Position numbers and translations under genes: made by a program
Part shown: positions 1 through 7,164 of the stretch, piece after piece
Layout: every line of letters starts with the position of its first letter
Numbering within the stretch: the first letter of the stretch is position 1
Notes under the pieces: model-generated
What the model saw: only the letters and a program-made list of their open reading frames with translations
What the model was told of the DNA's origin: nothing
Databases searched by the model: none
From: Bacillota bacterium
Lineage (GTDB): Bacteria; Bacillota; Clostridia; Christensenellales; CAG-138
Length of the DNA stretch: 8,156 nt
Assembly: GCA_023393045.1 (NCBI GenBank)
Contig: JAEWMV010000103.1
Coordinates: 1 to 8,156 of the forward strand
Direction of reading: 5' to 3'

Positions 1-1
1 C

Positions 2-982
2 TCCGTACCTGCCTCGGCGGATACGATGAATTCCGTATGGCTGACGCTCGGGGTGAGCGTTTGGCTCTTGGGCATGGCGGCCATGCTGTGCTACAGCCTC
101 GTCGCCCATTTTCGCCTGAAAAGGAAGATCGCGGACGCGACGCGCGTCGAGGGCAACGTATACGAAACGGACGCCATCGCCTCCCCCTTTGTCTATGGCA
201 TATTCCGGCCGCGCATCTATCTGCCGCTGGGTTTATCCAAAACGGAAAGGAGATATGTGCTGCTGCACGAGCGCACGCATATTGCCCGAAAGGATTACCT
301 CGTCAAACCCTTCGCGCTGCTCACGCTGGCCGTACACTGGTTCAACCCCGTGATATGGTTCGCTTTCAAACTGATGAACCTCGACATGGAGATGAGCTGC
401 GACGAACGCGTGATCCGCGAATTCAATCGGCAGGAAACCGCGGATTACGGAGAGGCGCTCCTGCGCCTTCGCGTGCAGCGCCCCCTCGTCGCGGGCAGCC
501 CTGTGGCTTTTAATGAAAACGGCACGACAGGGCGCATCCGCAATGTGCTCAATTACAAAAGGCCCGCTTTCTGGGCGGTGACGCTCGCCGTCGCCGCGGC
601 GGCGGTCGCGTGCGTGTGCCTTGTTTCCAACCCGAAGCGGGAGGCGGAGGGCAAGGGAGAGGGCGAAGCGCTCGCTACCCCCTCTCCGACTGAGCCTGCG
701 ACGACCCCTGCCCCGACGGAAACCTCGATCGTCGTGCCCCCCGGAGTGAGCGTTGTCATTGCCGAAAACGGCAATGTTACTACCACCATCGCCCCTGAGA
801 TGCTGGAGCAGATGATTCTCGATCATCTGGACGAAATAACGGCAGCGTTCGTTTATGACGTGCAGCAGCATACCTTAACGATGAAGCCGGTCGGTTCGGA
901 TATATCGGATTACGTGGAGTTTCAAAAGCGCCTGCTCGAAGTGGAACTGTCGCCATCCCCGGAGGGCAGCGCGACGCCATAA
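2..982 (+). CDS. M56 family (BlaR1/MecR1-type) membrane metallopeptidase, 5' end outside window
   Basis: The frame is open to the left edge. The first ATG is at 26, but eight in-frame codons precede it and the N-terminal membrane segments usual in this family are missing, so the true start is probably upstream. Numbered from the ATG at 26, residues 3-27 form a membrane helix. The zinc protease motif HERTH is at 81-85 (two His ligands plus catalytic Glu). It is followed by RKDYLVK, and by EMSCDE at about 122-127, which should supply the third (Glu) ligand. A last membrane helix lies near 180-203. The remaining tail of about 115 residues starts with a Pro/Thr-rich linker and has no penicillin-binding sensor domain such as BlaR1 carries. 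Family members are membrane-embedded proteases that often sense envelope stress and inactivate a BlaI-type repressor. No such repressor is in view, so substrate and signal are unknown. A terminator follows the stop. Confidence 0.9.
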   Translation, partial: SVPASADTMNSVWLTLGVSVWLLGMAAMLCYSLVAHFRLKRKIADATRVEGNVYETDAIASPFVYGIFRPRIYLPLGLSKTERRYVLLHERTHIARKDYLVKPFALLTLAVHWFNPVIWFAFKLMNLDMEMSCDERVIREFNRQETADYGEALLRLRVQRPLVAGSPVAFNENGTTGRIRNVLNYKRPAFWAVTLAVAAAAVACVCLVSNPKREAEGKGEGEALATPSPTEPATTPAPTETSIVVPPGVSVVIAENGNVTTTIAPEMLEQMILDHLDEITAAFVYDVQQHTLTMKPVGSDISDYVEFQKRLLEVELSPSPEGSATP

Positions 983-1025
983 AGACACGGCGGACGCGAA
1001 TCCCGCCACCCGACACCTCCATTTT

Positions 1026-1058
1026 GCCTGCGGGGAAATCAATCCCCCGCGGGCTTTT
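1026..1058 (+). terminator. Rho-independent terminator after the M56 peptidase gene
   Basis: A 10-bp GC-rich stem pairs GCCTGCGGGG (1026-1035) with CCCCGCGGGC (1045-1054), including one G-T wobble. The loop has 9 nt and is followed at once by TTTT (1055-1058). It lies 43 bases after the peptidase stop and before the mannosidase promoter, so it separates the two transcription units. Confidence 0.85.
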
Positions 1059-1102
1059 GCCGTAAGAAAGCGGTAATGCGCCTGTCGCTCCTTGCGCGCT
1101 TA

Positions 1103-1111
1103 TGGTATAAT
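1103..1111 (+). promoter_or_regulatory. Extended -10 promoter of the mannosidase-transporter operon
   Basis: A perfect TATAAT (1106-1111) is preceded by TG one base upstream (1103-1104), giving an extended -10 element. The -35 region is poor: the best match is CTGTCG at 1082-1087, with an 18-bp spacer. This agrees with an extended -10 promoter, which depends less on the -35 box. Transcription would start near 1118, leaving a leader of about 75 nt before the mannosidase ATG. I saw no clear LacI-type or cre operator in the leader. Confidence 0.65.
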
Positions 1112-1191
1112 AACAGCCAAAGCACAGACATTCTTATAAAAAGGCATTTCAACTGAACAAATTCGCAGGGAAAGTACGAGGTAGGCGGCAT

Positions 1192-4110
1192 ATGCTTCCG
1201 GCGCAACGCAAGCATCCTTCGCTCTGGGCGAAGCTCAAAACCATTCAAAAGGGCGTCTACATACCGCGCATTCGGCTTGAAGCGGCCATTTATAAAAGTG
1301 CGGAACCCGTACCCTCTGCCGAACTGGACGAAGGGCTGTTCGCGCGCGCGTCCTTGCGCGAGGCGTGGGGGCGGGAATACGCCTGCGCGTGGCTCAGACT
1401 CACGGGCGTTGTGCCGCAGGGCGTGGAAGAGCCGTACCTTCTCATCAAAAACACGGGCGAAGGGCTACTCTATACCGAGGACGGCACGCCTTTTGACGCC
1501 GTCACTTTCGTTTGGACAAACGGCGATCTTCCGCAAAGCGCCGGGAAATTGCGCGCGGCAAAGCTGCCCTATCGCGCGGGGGAGCGCTTTACGCTCTATC
1601 TCGACTGCGGGTACAACGGCTTTATCCCGATGGACTTTGCACAGGGCATATTTTCCGGCGCGTGGGTAGCCCAGCGCAGCGAGGCGGATTACGCCTATCA
1701 TTATGACTATCTCGCCCTGCTCCTGCTCGCGGGGGCGACGGAAGACGGCGCGCTCGAAGCGGAGCTGACGCAGGCGCTGGCGCGCTCGTACCGCGCATAT
1801 GCGCGCGATGAAGCCGACACCGCGCGCAAGACCCTCGCGCCGTACCTTGCCGAACCTTCGGTCGATGCGCTGACTTACACCGCCATCGGCCACGGCCACC
1901 TCGACCTCGCGTGGCTCTGGCCCATGCGGGAAACCGTGCGCAAGGCGGCGCGCACCTATTCCATCGCGCTCAAAAACATAGAGACCTATCCGTGGTACAT
2001 ATACGGCACGAGCCAGCCGCAGCAGCTTTTGTGGATGAAGGAGCATTACCCGAGCATTTATGCGCGCGTGGTCGAGGCCATACGCGCGGGGCGCATCGAG
2101 GCGCAGGGGGGCTTTTTTGTCGAGTGCGACACCAATCTGCCCTGCGGGGAATCGCTCGTGCGCCAAACGCTCTACGGCATGCGTACATGGCGGGAGGAGA
2201 CGGGGCAAGTCCCGCGCATGTGCTGGCTGCCCGACACCTTCGGGTACAGCGGCAACCTGCCGCAGATCATCAAAAAATGCGGCATGGACTATTTTTCCAC
2301 CATCAAGCTTTCCTGGAACAAGGTGAACGCCTTCCCCTACCGCACGTTCTACTGGCAGGGCATAGATGGCAGCCGCGTGCTCGTGCACATGCCGCCCGAG
2401 GGGGATTACAACAGCGCGGCGGGCGCGCACAATCTCCTTAACGGCAAGGCGCTCTATCCGGAAAAAGAGCTGAACACGGCGCTGCTCGTATACGGCTCGG
2501 GGGACGGCGGCGGAGGTCCCGCAGAGCGGCATGTGGAGCTTGTGGCGCGCGAATTTTCCCTGTGCGGCTTGCCCAAAGTGCAGCCGGGGCGGGCGATAGA
2601 TTTCTTCGACGCGCTCGCGAAAAAGGAAATCCCGCACAGCTACGCGGGCGAGCTTTATTTGGAAACCCATCAGGGCACCTACACCACGCAAGGCAGAAAC
2701 AAGCGCTTTAACCGCCTGTGCGAGCGGCTTTTGCACGAGGCGGAGGCGGCATGGGCGCTCTCCCCGGAAAAACAGCCCTATCCGAAGGAGGAGTTGGATG
2801 ACCTCTGGCGCAAGCTCCTTCTCTTCCAGTTCCACGACATCATACCCGGCTCGTCCATAGGCAGGGTTTATCAGGAAACCACGCCGTGCTATCAGGTGAT
2901 GGCGGAAAAGCTCAACGCCCTTGTGGAAGACGCGCTCGCCTTGGGACAGGACGGGGAAGAGAAAGTCCTGTGCGCGGTCAACCTCACCTCGTTTGCGCGG
3001 GAGGAATACGTCAAGCACGGGGAAACATGGTATCGCGCCGTCGTGCCGCCCTACGCCGCGCGGCGCATGGAGGCGGCCGGGGGCAACGCGCCCGAGCTTG
3101 CCGCCGCGAAGGACAGGCTCACAAACGGCCTTCTCACGCTGACCTTCGGCGAGGACGGGGAAATCGTCTCCTGCCGGGATAAAAACGGGCGGGAATTATC
3201 GGGCGGCTGCCTCAACCGCCTCATGCTCTATCAGGACCGCTTCGTATACCCCTTCAACGCGTGGGATATTGAGCGCAAGTATTATAAGCGGAGCGCCCGC
3301 GCGCTCAGGCCCGCGGCCGTCGTCACCTATGTGGACGGCATGCGCGCCGTGCGGCAGAGCGAGTACCGCTTTGGTAAATCGAAGCTCGTGCAGCAGGTTA
3401 TATTGGAGGCGGACAGCGACACCGTGCGCTTTGAAACGCGCGCGGACTGGCATGAGACATTCAAGATGCTGCGCGCGGACTTCCTGCCGCGCGATTACGG
3501 CGATACGGCGCGCTGTGAGATACAGTTTGGCAGCATAGAGCGCGCCACGACCGAGAAGAACAGCGTCGAGGCGGCGCAGTTTGAGGTGTGCGCGCACAAA
3601 TACGTTGCCGTACAGGGAGGGGAGGGCGGCTTTGCGCTTTTGAACGACTGCAAGTACGGCCACCGCGTCAAAAACGGCCTCATCAGCCTCAACCTGCTGC
3701 GCTCGCCCGTGTTCCCCGACCCCAAGGCGGACAAGGGAGAGCACGCGTTCACCTACGCGTTCTGCCCGTTTGAAAAGGATGACTTCCTCAAGCCCGTGCG
3801 CGAGGGGTACAGGCTCAACAATCCCCTTCGCGTCGCAGAGAGGAGCGAAACGGAAAGCCTCGTTTCCTGTGACGACGAGGGCGTCGTGATAGAAACCGTC
3901 AAGCGCGCGGAGGATGGGCAGGGCGTCGTCCTGCGGCTCTACGAGGCGCTGGGCAAAAATGCGGACGTTCGCGTATCGACAACGTCGGCATATGAGGCGG
4001 CATACCTTACGGATATGCTTGAGGGGAATCCCCAAAAATGTTCGCTCGACGCGCTCTCCTTCACGCCTTATGAAGTTAAGACAATACTCCTTCGGGGAGG
4101 GACGCTCTGA
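1192..4110 (+). CDS. GH38 alpha-mannosidase (cytosolic MAN2C1/Ams1-like type)
   Basis: This 972-residue protein without a signal peptide probably releases alpha-linked mannose from mannosides or glycan fragments in the cytoplasm. An N-terminal beta domain (about 1-225) precedes the zinc-dependent catalytic domain. HGHLDLAWLWP begins at 234, with H236 and D238 as predicted zinc ligands. D348 in LPDTFGYSG is the predicted nucleophile. FHDIIPGS holds H548, another predicted ligand. The stretch KLSWNKVNAFP followed by GIDGSRVLVHMPP is characteristic of the MAN2C1/Ams1 branch. The helical mid-domain (about 500-600, including THQGTYTTQGRNKRFNR) and the C-terminal beta domains complete the usual architecture, and the length is near family size. 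The chosen ATG has GAGGT (1178-1182) nine bases upstream, and the next gene starts within its stop codon. All expected catalytic residues are present. The exact linkage preference is not readable from sequence. Confidence 0.95.
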   Translation: MLPAQRKHPSLWAKLKTIQKGVYIPRIRLEAAIYKSAEPVPSAELDEGLFARASLREAWGREYACAWLRLTGVVPQGVEEPYLLIKNTGEGLLYTEDGTPFDAVTFVWTNGDLPQSAGKLRAAKLPYRAGERFTLYLDCGYNGFIPMDFAQGIFSGAWVAQRSEADYAYHYDYLALLLLAGATEDGALEAELTQALARSYRAYARDEADTARKTLAPYLAEPSVDALTYTAIGHGHLDLAWLWPMRETVRKAARTYSIALKNIETYPWYIYGTSQPQQLLWMKEHYPSIYARVVEAIRAGRIEAQGGFFVECDTNLPCGESLVRQTLYGMRTWREETGQVPRMCWLPDTFGYSGNLPQIIKKCGMDYFSTIKLSWNKVNAFPYRTFYWQGIDGSRVLVHMPPEGDYNSAAGAHNLLNGKALYPEKELNTALLVYGSGDGGGGPAERHVELVAREFSLCGLPKVQPGRAIDFFDALAKKEIPHSYAGELYLETHQGTYTTQGRNKRFNRLCERLLHEAEAAWALSPEKQPYPKEELDDLWRKLLLFQFHDIIPGSSIGRVYQETTPCYQVMAEKLNALVEDALALGQDGEEKVLCAVNLTSFAREEYVKHGETWYRAVVPPYAARRMEAAGGNAPELAAAKDRLTNGLLTLTFGEDGEIVSCRDKNGRELSGGCLNRLMLYQDRFVYPFNAWDIERKYYKRSARALRPAAVVTYVDGMRAVRQSEYRFGKSKLVQQVILEADSDTVRFETRADWHETFKMLRADFLPRDYGDTARCEIQFGSIERATTEKNSVEAAQFEVCAHKYVAVQGGEGGFALLNDCKYGHRVKNGLISLNLLRSPVFPDPKADKGEHAFTYAFCPFEKDDFLKPVREGYRLNNPLRVAERSETESLVSCDDEGVVIETVKRAEDGQGVVLRLYEALGKNADVRVSTTSAYEAAYLTDMLEGNPQKCSLDALSFTPYEVKTILLRGGTL

Positions 4111-5432
4111 TGGAGAAGAGGGATATTTCGCCCAAAATCCAGAGGATTTCCGTCGTCACGGCGGGCTTCGGGCAGAACATGGTGCTCACGTTCGTTTCGA
4201 CCTTCCTCCTCATGTACCTCACGCAGTACGCGCGCATCGGCAAGGAAGGACTCCTCGCGGTCACGGCCATCATGGCGGCGGGCAAGGTGTTCGACGCGCT
4301 CAACGACCCTTTGATGGGCGCGCTTGTGGACAGGACGCGCACGCGCTGGGGCAAGCTTCGCCCGTACATACTCTTTTCCGCGCTGCCCGTGGCGTTTTTC
4401 TCCGCCATACTCTTCTGCCTGCCGGATGCGACGGAGGCCGTCAAGCTCGCTTTCTTCGGCATATGCTATTTCCTCTGGGATATTGCCTATACGATGTGCG
4501 ACGTGCCCTTTTGGGGACTCATCGGCTCCGCCTTTACGGATAAGGACGAGCGGGCGAAGACCGTATCCTACGTGCGGGCGTTCGGCTCCATAGCGCTGGG
4601 CGTTGCGACGCTCGGCGCGCCTTGGCTCGCGAAGCTTTTGAGTTTCGGGGAGGAAACGACGGGCACGGGCTGGAGCCTCGCCGCGATACTCGTGTGCATC
4701 GTGGGCATGAGCATGTTCCTCCTGGCCTTCTTCAATACGCGGGAGAAGCAGTCGGCCGCGGCGGAGCAGCAGGTGGGATTAAAGACGCTCTTTTCCACCT
4801 TCTTCCACAACAAGCCCTTGTTTCTTGTGCTGCTCGGCTCCATACTCGGCTTCGGGCGCAACATCATACAGGTGGGCGGCGCGGTGTTCGCCGTCATCGC
4901 CTATGAGGACGAGGGGTATTTTACCCTCATCGGCGCGGCCATCATCGCGGGCATAACGCTTTCCTCCTTCGCGGCGCCCGCGCTCCTTCGCCGCATCAGG
5001 GATAAGACCCTCATGATCGGCAGCACGCTCTTTGCCGTTGCGGCGTACGCCGTGATGTATTTGCTGGGTTGTGAAAACCTGTATGTGATGATGGGCATGA
5101 TTTTCCTCACCGGCCTCACGCTCGGCGTGTTCATGGTGGTGCAGACCACCATGATTGCGGACGCCGTGGACGCCATGGAAAAGAAAACCGGCGTGCGCAG
5201 CGACGGCATCGCCTTCTCAAGCCTCACCTTCGTGTCAAAGCTGATGGGCTCTCTTGCGGTGCTGCTCTTTGGCGCGGTGCTCGCATCCATCGGCTATGAA
5301 AAGACGGCGGCGGTCACGGCGCACATGAAAAATGCCGTCTATATGACCATCACGCTGGTTCCCGCGGTAAGCTGCCTCGTGAGTGTGATACCGTTTTTGT
5401 TTTTCTCTATCCCCAAGGAAGGCGAGAACTGA
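4110..5432 (+). CDS. MFS sugar:cation symporter, GPH (MelB-like) family
   Basis: This 440-residue membrane protein has about twelve hydrophobic segments, as expected for a glycoside-pentoside-hexuronide symporter. The hallmark loop runs FDALNDPLMG then LVDRTRTRWGKLRPYIL (about 61-87). D62 and D66 align with the cation-site aspartates D55 and D59 of E. coli MelB. A central loop containing DKDERAKTVSYVR and a C-terminal region containing KTGVRSDGIAFS are also typical. The ATG shares one base with the mannosidase TGA, and a purine-rich site (GGGGAGGGA, 4094-4102) inside the end of that gene serves as its ribosome binding site, so translation is probably coupled. The pairing suggests that it imports a mannose-containing glycoside or short mannoside for the adjacent enzyme. 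The substrate is inferred from context only. No convincing terminator follows it. Confidence 0.93.
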   Translation: MEKRDISPKIQRISVVTAGFGQNMVLTFVSTFLLMYLTQYARIGKEGLLAVTAIMAAGKVFDALNDPLMGALVDRTRTRWGKLRPYILFSALPVAFFSAILFCLPDATEAVKLAFFGICYFLWDIAYTMCDVPFWGLIGSAFTDKDERAKTVSYVRAFGSIALGVATLGAPWLAKLLSFGEETTGTGWSLAAILVCIVGMSMFLLAFFNTREKQSAAAEQQVGLKTLFSTFFHNKPLFLVLLGSILGFGRNIIQVGGAVFAVIAYEDEGYFTLIGAAIIAGITLSSFAAPALLRRIRDKTLMIGSTLFAVAAYAVMYLLGCENLYVMMGMIFLTGLTLGVFMVVQTTMIADAVDAMEKKTGVRSDGIAFSSLTFVSKLMGSLAVLLFGAVLASIGYEKTAAVTAHMKNAVYMTITLVPAVSCLVSVIPFLFFSIPKEGEN

Positions 5433-5511
5433 CCCTTCGGCATAAAGAAAGCCGGTGGCTGGGATGGAGAACCCTCCATTCATCCATCCGAAGGCATGGG
5501 GCGGGGATGAG

Positions 5512-5540
5512 TTGCCTTGGAAAAATCGCGGTTGTGCAAT
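5512..5540 (+). promoter_or_regulatory. Candidate promoter of the lipoprotein gene
   Basis: TTGCCT (5512-5517) and TGCAAT (5535-5540) are separated by 17 bp, and each matches the sigma-A consensus at 4 of 6 positions. A start near 5547 would fall inside the palindrome at 5541-5560 and give a leader of about 40 nt. The match is moderate, and read-through from the transporter gene is also possible because no good terminator lies between them. Confidence 0.35.
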
Positions 5541-5560
5541 AATCGCCATGCTTGCCGATA
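5541..5560. repeat. 12-bp repeat copy 1 within an imperfect palindrome
   Basis: GCCATGCTTGCC (5545-5556) is the first of three copies around the lipoprotein gene. Its arms ATCG (5542-5545) and CGAT (5556-5559) are inverted complements around a 10-nt centre. The 20-bp unit is symmetric at 7 of 10 position pairs. It lies immediately after the candidate -10 element, where a repressor operator or a leader hairpin would act. Confidence 0.55.
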
Positions 5561-5587
5561 GACAGGAGTCTGAAAGGAGTTTTTCGC

Positions 5588-6196
5588 ATGAAAAAAAGTG
5601 TATTAACATCGTTAGTAATTGGCGCTGCTTTGTTTCTGGCGTCCTGCGGATATGGAAATATGAGTGATCCCTTGCCCGAAAGTTCCCCAGGGCTCACCGA
5701 CGATACGTTTGTTACCCATAAAGCAAATAATACGGAACCCTCCGAAGCCGGCGGGATGACTACCCCGGAAACGCCGGAGGCAAGCATGGCAAAATGGTCG
5801 GGAATTTCAGCAGGCGGAGTTGACGAGGATGCATTTCTGGAGGATTTGGACGTGGAACTCCTTGAGGAGATTGCCACGGAGCTTCAAGCTTTAGTTGAAG
5901 AAGTGCAGCAAAAACAAATCGAAGACCCTGAATCGGTGCTTCGCGGAGAATGGCTGGGCGACATAACCGGGAGCGGCAGATATATTAATGTGGTGGACCT
6001 GGGCGACAGGGCGATGAAACCGCTATATTGGATTATATATAAAAGCGACGACCAAGGTCTTTACGAATATATTTGCTGTATGGCACTGGAAGAGCTGTCC
6101 GGTTATGATTTTACAGATGCGGATGGGATAGGTTGGGCAACGTCAAAGGATTTTCTGGATCGTTTTACCAAAAGGATTGTGGACGAGAAAAAGTGA
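5588..6196 (+). CDS. Secreted lipoprotein of unknown function
   Basis: The start is set at the ATG at 5588 because AAAGGAG (5573-5579) lies 8 bases upstream and a classic lipoprotein signal follows: a KK n-region, a hydrophobic core and the lipobox LASC with C20 as the lipidated residue. An in-frame ATG at 5552 would spoil both. The 202-residue precursor gives a mature protein of about 183 residues anchored to the outer face of the membrane. After C20 comes a Ser/Thr/Pro/Glu-rich linker of about 45 residues, then an acidic, probably helical stretch (about 79-115). A compact C-terminal domain of about 85 residues is rich in Trp, Tyr and Asp (LGDRAMKPLYWIIYK, EELSGYDF, WATSKDFLDRF). I do not recognise a family with confidence. 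It is AT-richer than the upstream operon. The gene is flanked by repeats and ends at a terminator facing the minus-strand genes. Confidence 0.85.
   Translation: MKKSVLTSLVIGAALFLASCGYGNMSDPLPESSPGLTDDTFVTHKANNTEPSEAGGMTTPETPEASMAKWSGISAGGVDEDAFLEDLDVELLEEIATELQALVEEVQQKQIEDPESVLRGEWLGDITGSGRYINVVDLGDRAMKPLYWIIYKSDDQGLYEYICCMALEELSGYDFTDADGIGWATSKDFLDRFTKRIVDEKK
5779..5790 (-). repeat. 12-bp repeat copy 2, inverted, inside the lipoprotein gene
   Basis: GGCAAGCATGGC is the exact reverse complement of the 12-bp word at 5545-5556 and 6211-6222. Here it encodes part of the linker (residues EASMA). It lacks the complementary outer arms of the other two copies. In RNA it could pair over 12 bp with either one. 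Confidence 0.5.
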
Positions 6197-6198
6197 TA

Positions 6199-6238
6199 CA
6201 AACGCCGATTGCCATGCTTGCCAATCAAATGGCGTTTG
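6199..6238. terminator. Bidirectional terminator between the lipoprotein gene and the minus-strand GNAT gene
   Basis: CAAACGCC (6199-6206) pairs with GGCGTTTG (6231-6238). Inside it GATTG (6207-6211) pairs with CAATC (6222-6226), with a small asymmetric bulge (6227-6230). On the plus strand the stem is followed by CCTTATCATTTTA. On the minus strand it is followed by TATCACTTTTTCTC, the better T-rich tail. It begins two bases after the lipoprotein stop and ends 16 bases before the end of the convergent GNAT gene, so it probably serves both. Confidence 0.7.
6207..6226. repeat. 12-bp repeat copy 3 within an imperfect palindrome at the terminator apex
   Basis: GCCATGCTTGCC (6211-6222) is flanked by GATT and AATC, making a 20-bp unit symmetric at 8 of 10 position pairs. 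Compared with copy 1 the 12-bp core is identical. One arm pair has changed from C:G to T:A on both sides, which preserves pairing. The unit forms the upper part of the shared terminator hairpin. Confidence 0.55.
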
Positions 6239-6254
6239 CCTTATCATTTTATGT

Positions 6255-7022
6255 TTATAATGCGAAATTGTAGATTTTGAACCCTAATCCAGTGTACAGT
6301 TCCTTTGTGCCCGGATTGATTGCCCGAAGGGTAATGATTTTTGCGCCGCTTTCAAAGGCATTTTTTAACGCGGTGAAGCAAACCGCTTTCGCAAATCCCT
6401 GTCTCCTGCAATCGGGGTGCGTCCCTACGAATTCAAGCGAGCAAATGCCGTTCTGATTCATAACCGCAGAGAAAGCGACAGCTACATTCTCCTTAAAACA
6501 TATGTAACAATCGATCAGTCCTTTTCCGCACCATTTATAATGGTTCTCTGGATGAATATCCCTATAGCCTCCGCATAAAATTTCGTTCTGTAAGTTCGCC
6601 CAAACGGCAAAATCGGCGGGATTATCGACCCTTTTGATTAGCATGTCGCTTGCTATATTCGCCGTTCTCAATTCATTGGGAAACATCGCCATATACAGCT
6701 CGTCGCCATCCCGGGGTTCGCCGTGAACCGCTTCTTTTTCTTTATCGTGAATGAGCCTGAACAATCCGGCCGACGATTGCAAATCCCACCAAACGGGCAT
6801 ACCAAGCCCTTTTATGTCATCAATCCACTTAATTTGCTCATCCTTGGGTAAACCTTCAAGATGAATATCAAAAGCAAAGCTGATACCTTGTTCGCCATCT
6901 CTAGGCTTGATATAGCTGTAAACACCGTTGTTGTGATATTCCATATGTTCGGCGTCGCCAAAAAACTTCAGGTAGAAAATAGCCCCGTCATTTATATGCT
7001 TTATAATTTCTGCCGGTTTCAC
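6255..7022 (-). CDS. GNAT family N-acetyltransferase with a long N-terminal region
   Basis: This 255-residue protein has a C-terminal GNAT fold (about 125-255). Motif A, CRRQGFAKA, gives the acetyl-CoA-binding R-x-x-G-x-A as R206/G209/A211. It is followed by the usual end motif (YTGLGFKIYN). The first 120 residues contain no clear acetyl-CoA motif and may be a degenerate or accessory half. The start is a GTG (7020-7022), supported by AAGGAG on the minus strand (7033-7038) ten bases upstream. The next in-frame ATG is at about residue 27. Enzymes of this family transfer acetyl groups to amines on small molecules or proteins, and the acceptor is unknown here. It is the last of three minus-strand genes, 123 bases after the smaller GNAT gene, and ends at a shared terminator. 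Confidence 0.88.
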   Translation of the reverse strand: MKPAEIIKHINDGAIFYLKFFGDAEHMEYHNNGVYSYIKPRDGEQGISFAFDIHLEGLPKDEQIKWIDDIKGLGMPVWWDLQSSAGLFRLIHDKEKEAVHGEPRDGDELYMAMFPNELRTANIASDMLIKRVDNPADFAVWANLQNEILCGGYRDIHPENHYKWCGKGLIDCYICFKENVAVAFSAVMNQNGICSLEFVGTHPDCRRQGFAKAVCFTALKNAFESGAKIITLRAINPGTKELYTGLGFKIYNFAL

Positions 7023-7137
7023 CTGCTATACGCTCCTTCACAATTTATCGCTGATCTGTATGTTCACCTTGACGAGGGAGATATCTCATTTTCTTATGTT
7101 GGCGCGGATTCAAACTTTCGGGCCGATACAGGATCAC

Positions 7138-7164
7138 CCCCTGCATCAAAACCACTTGCAGGGG
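7138..7164. repeat. 8-bp inverted repeat over the 3' end of the small GNAT gene
   Basis: CCCCTGCA (7138-7145) and TGCAGGGG (7157-7164) are perfect inverted complements around an 11-nt loop containing the TGA stop. No T-run follows on the minus strand, so it is not a standard intrinsic terminator. It could be a 3'-end stabilising hairpin. The rest of the gap to the next gene (7023-7137) shows only that gene's ribosome binding site. Confidence 0.4.

Noticed and set aside
1465..3018. Long minus-strand open frame opposite the mannosidase gene
   Set aside because: It lies wholly antisense to a gene with intact GH38 catalytic motifs. Long antisense frames are expected in GC-rich coding DNA, and its translation is Arg/Ala-rich without recognisable domains.
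5438..5489. Hairpins after the transporter gene (CGGC/GCCG at 5438-5454; ATGGAG/CTCCAT at 5464-5479)
   Set aside because: The stems are only 4 and 6 bp and no T-run follows either, so they do not qualify as terminators. The second also competes with a GGATGG/CCATCC pairing.
7090..7118. tRNA-like T-loop sequence on the minus strand (TTTGAATCC)
   Set aside because: The flanking bases do not form a T-stem, and no anticodon arm or acceptor stem can be drawn.
7023..7137. Short minus-strand frame between the two GNAT genes containing MRYLPRQGEHTDQR
   Set aside because: The piece after its ATG is only 14 codons. It has no ribosome binding site and no recognised similarity, so it is not called as a gene.
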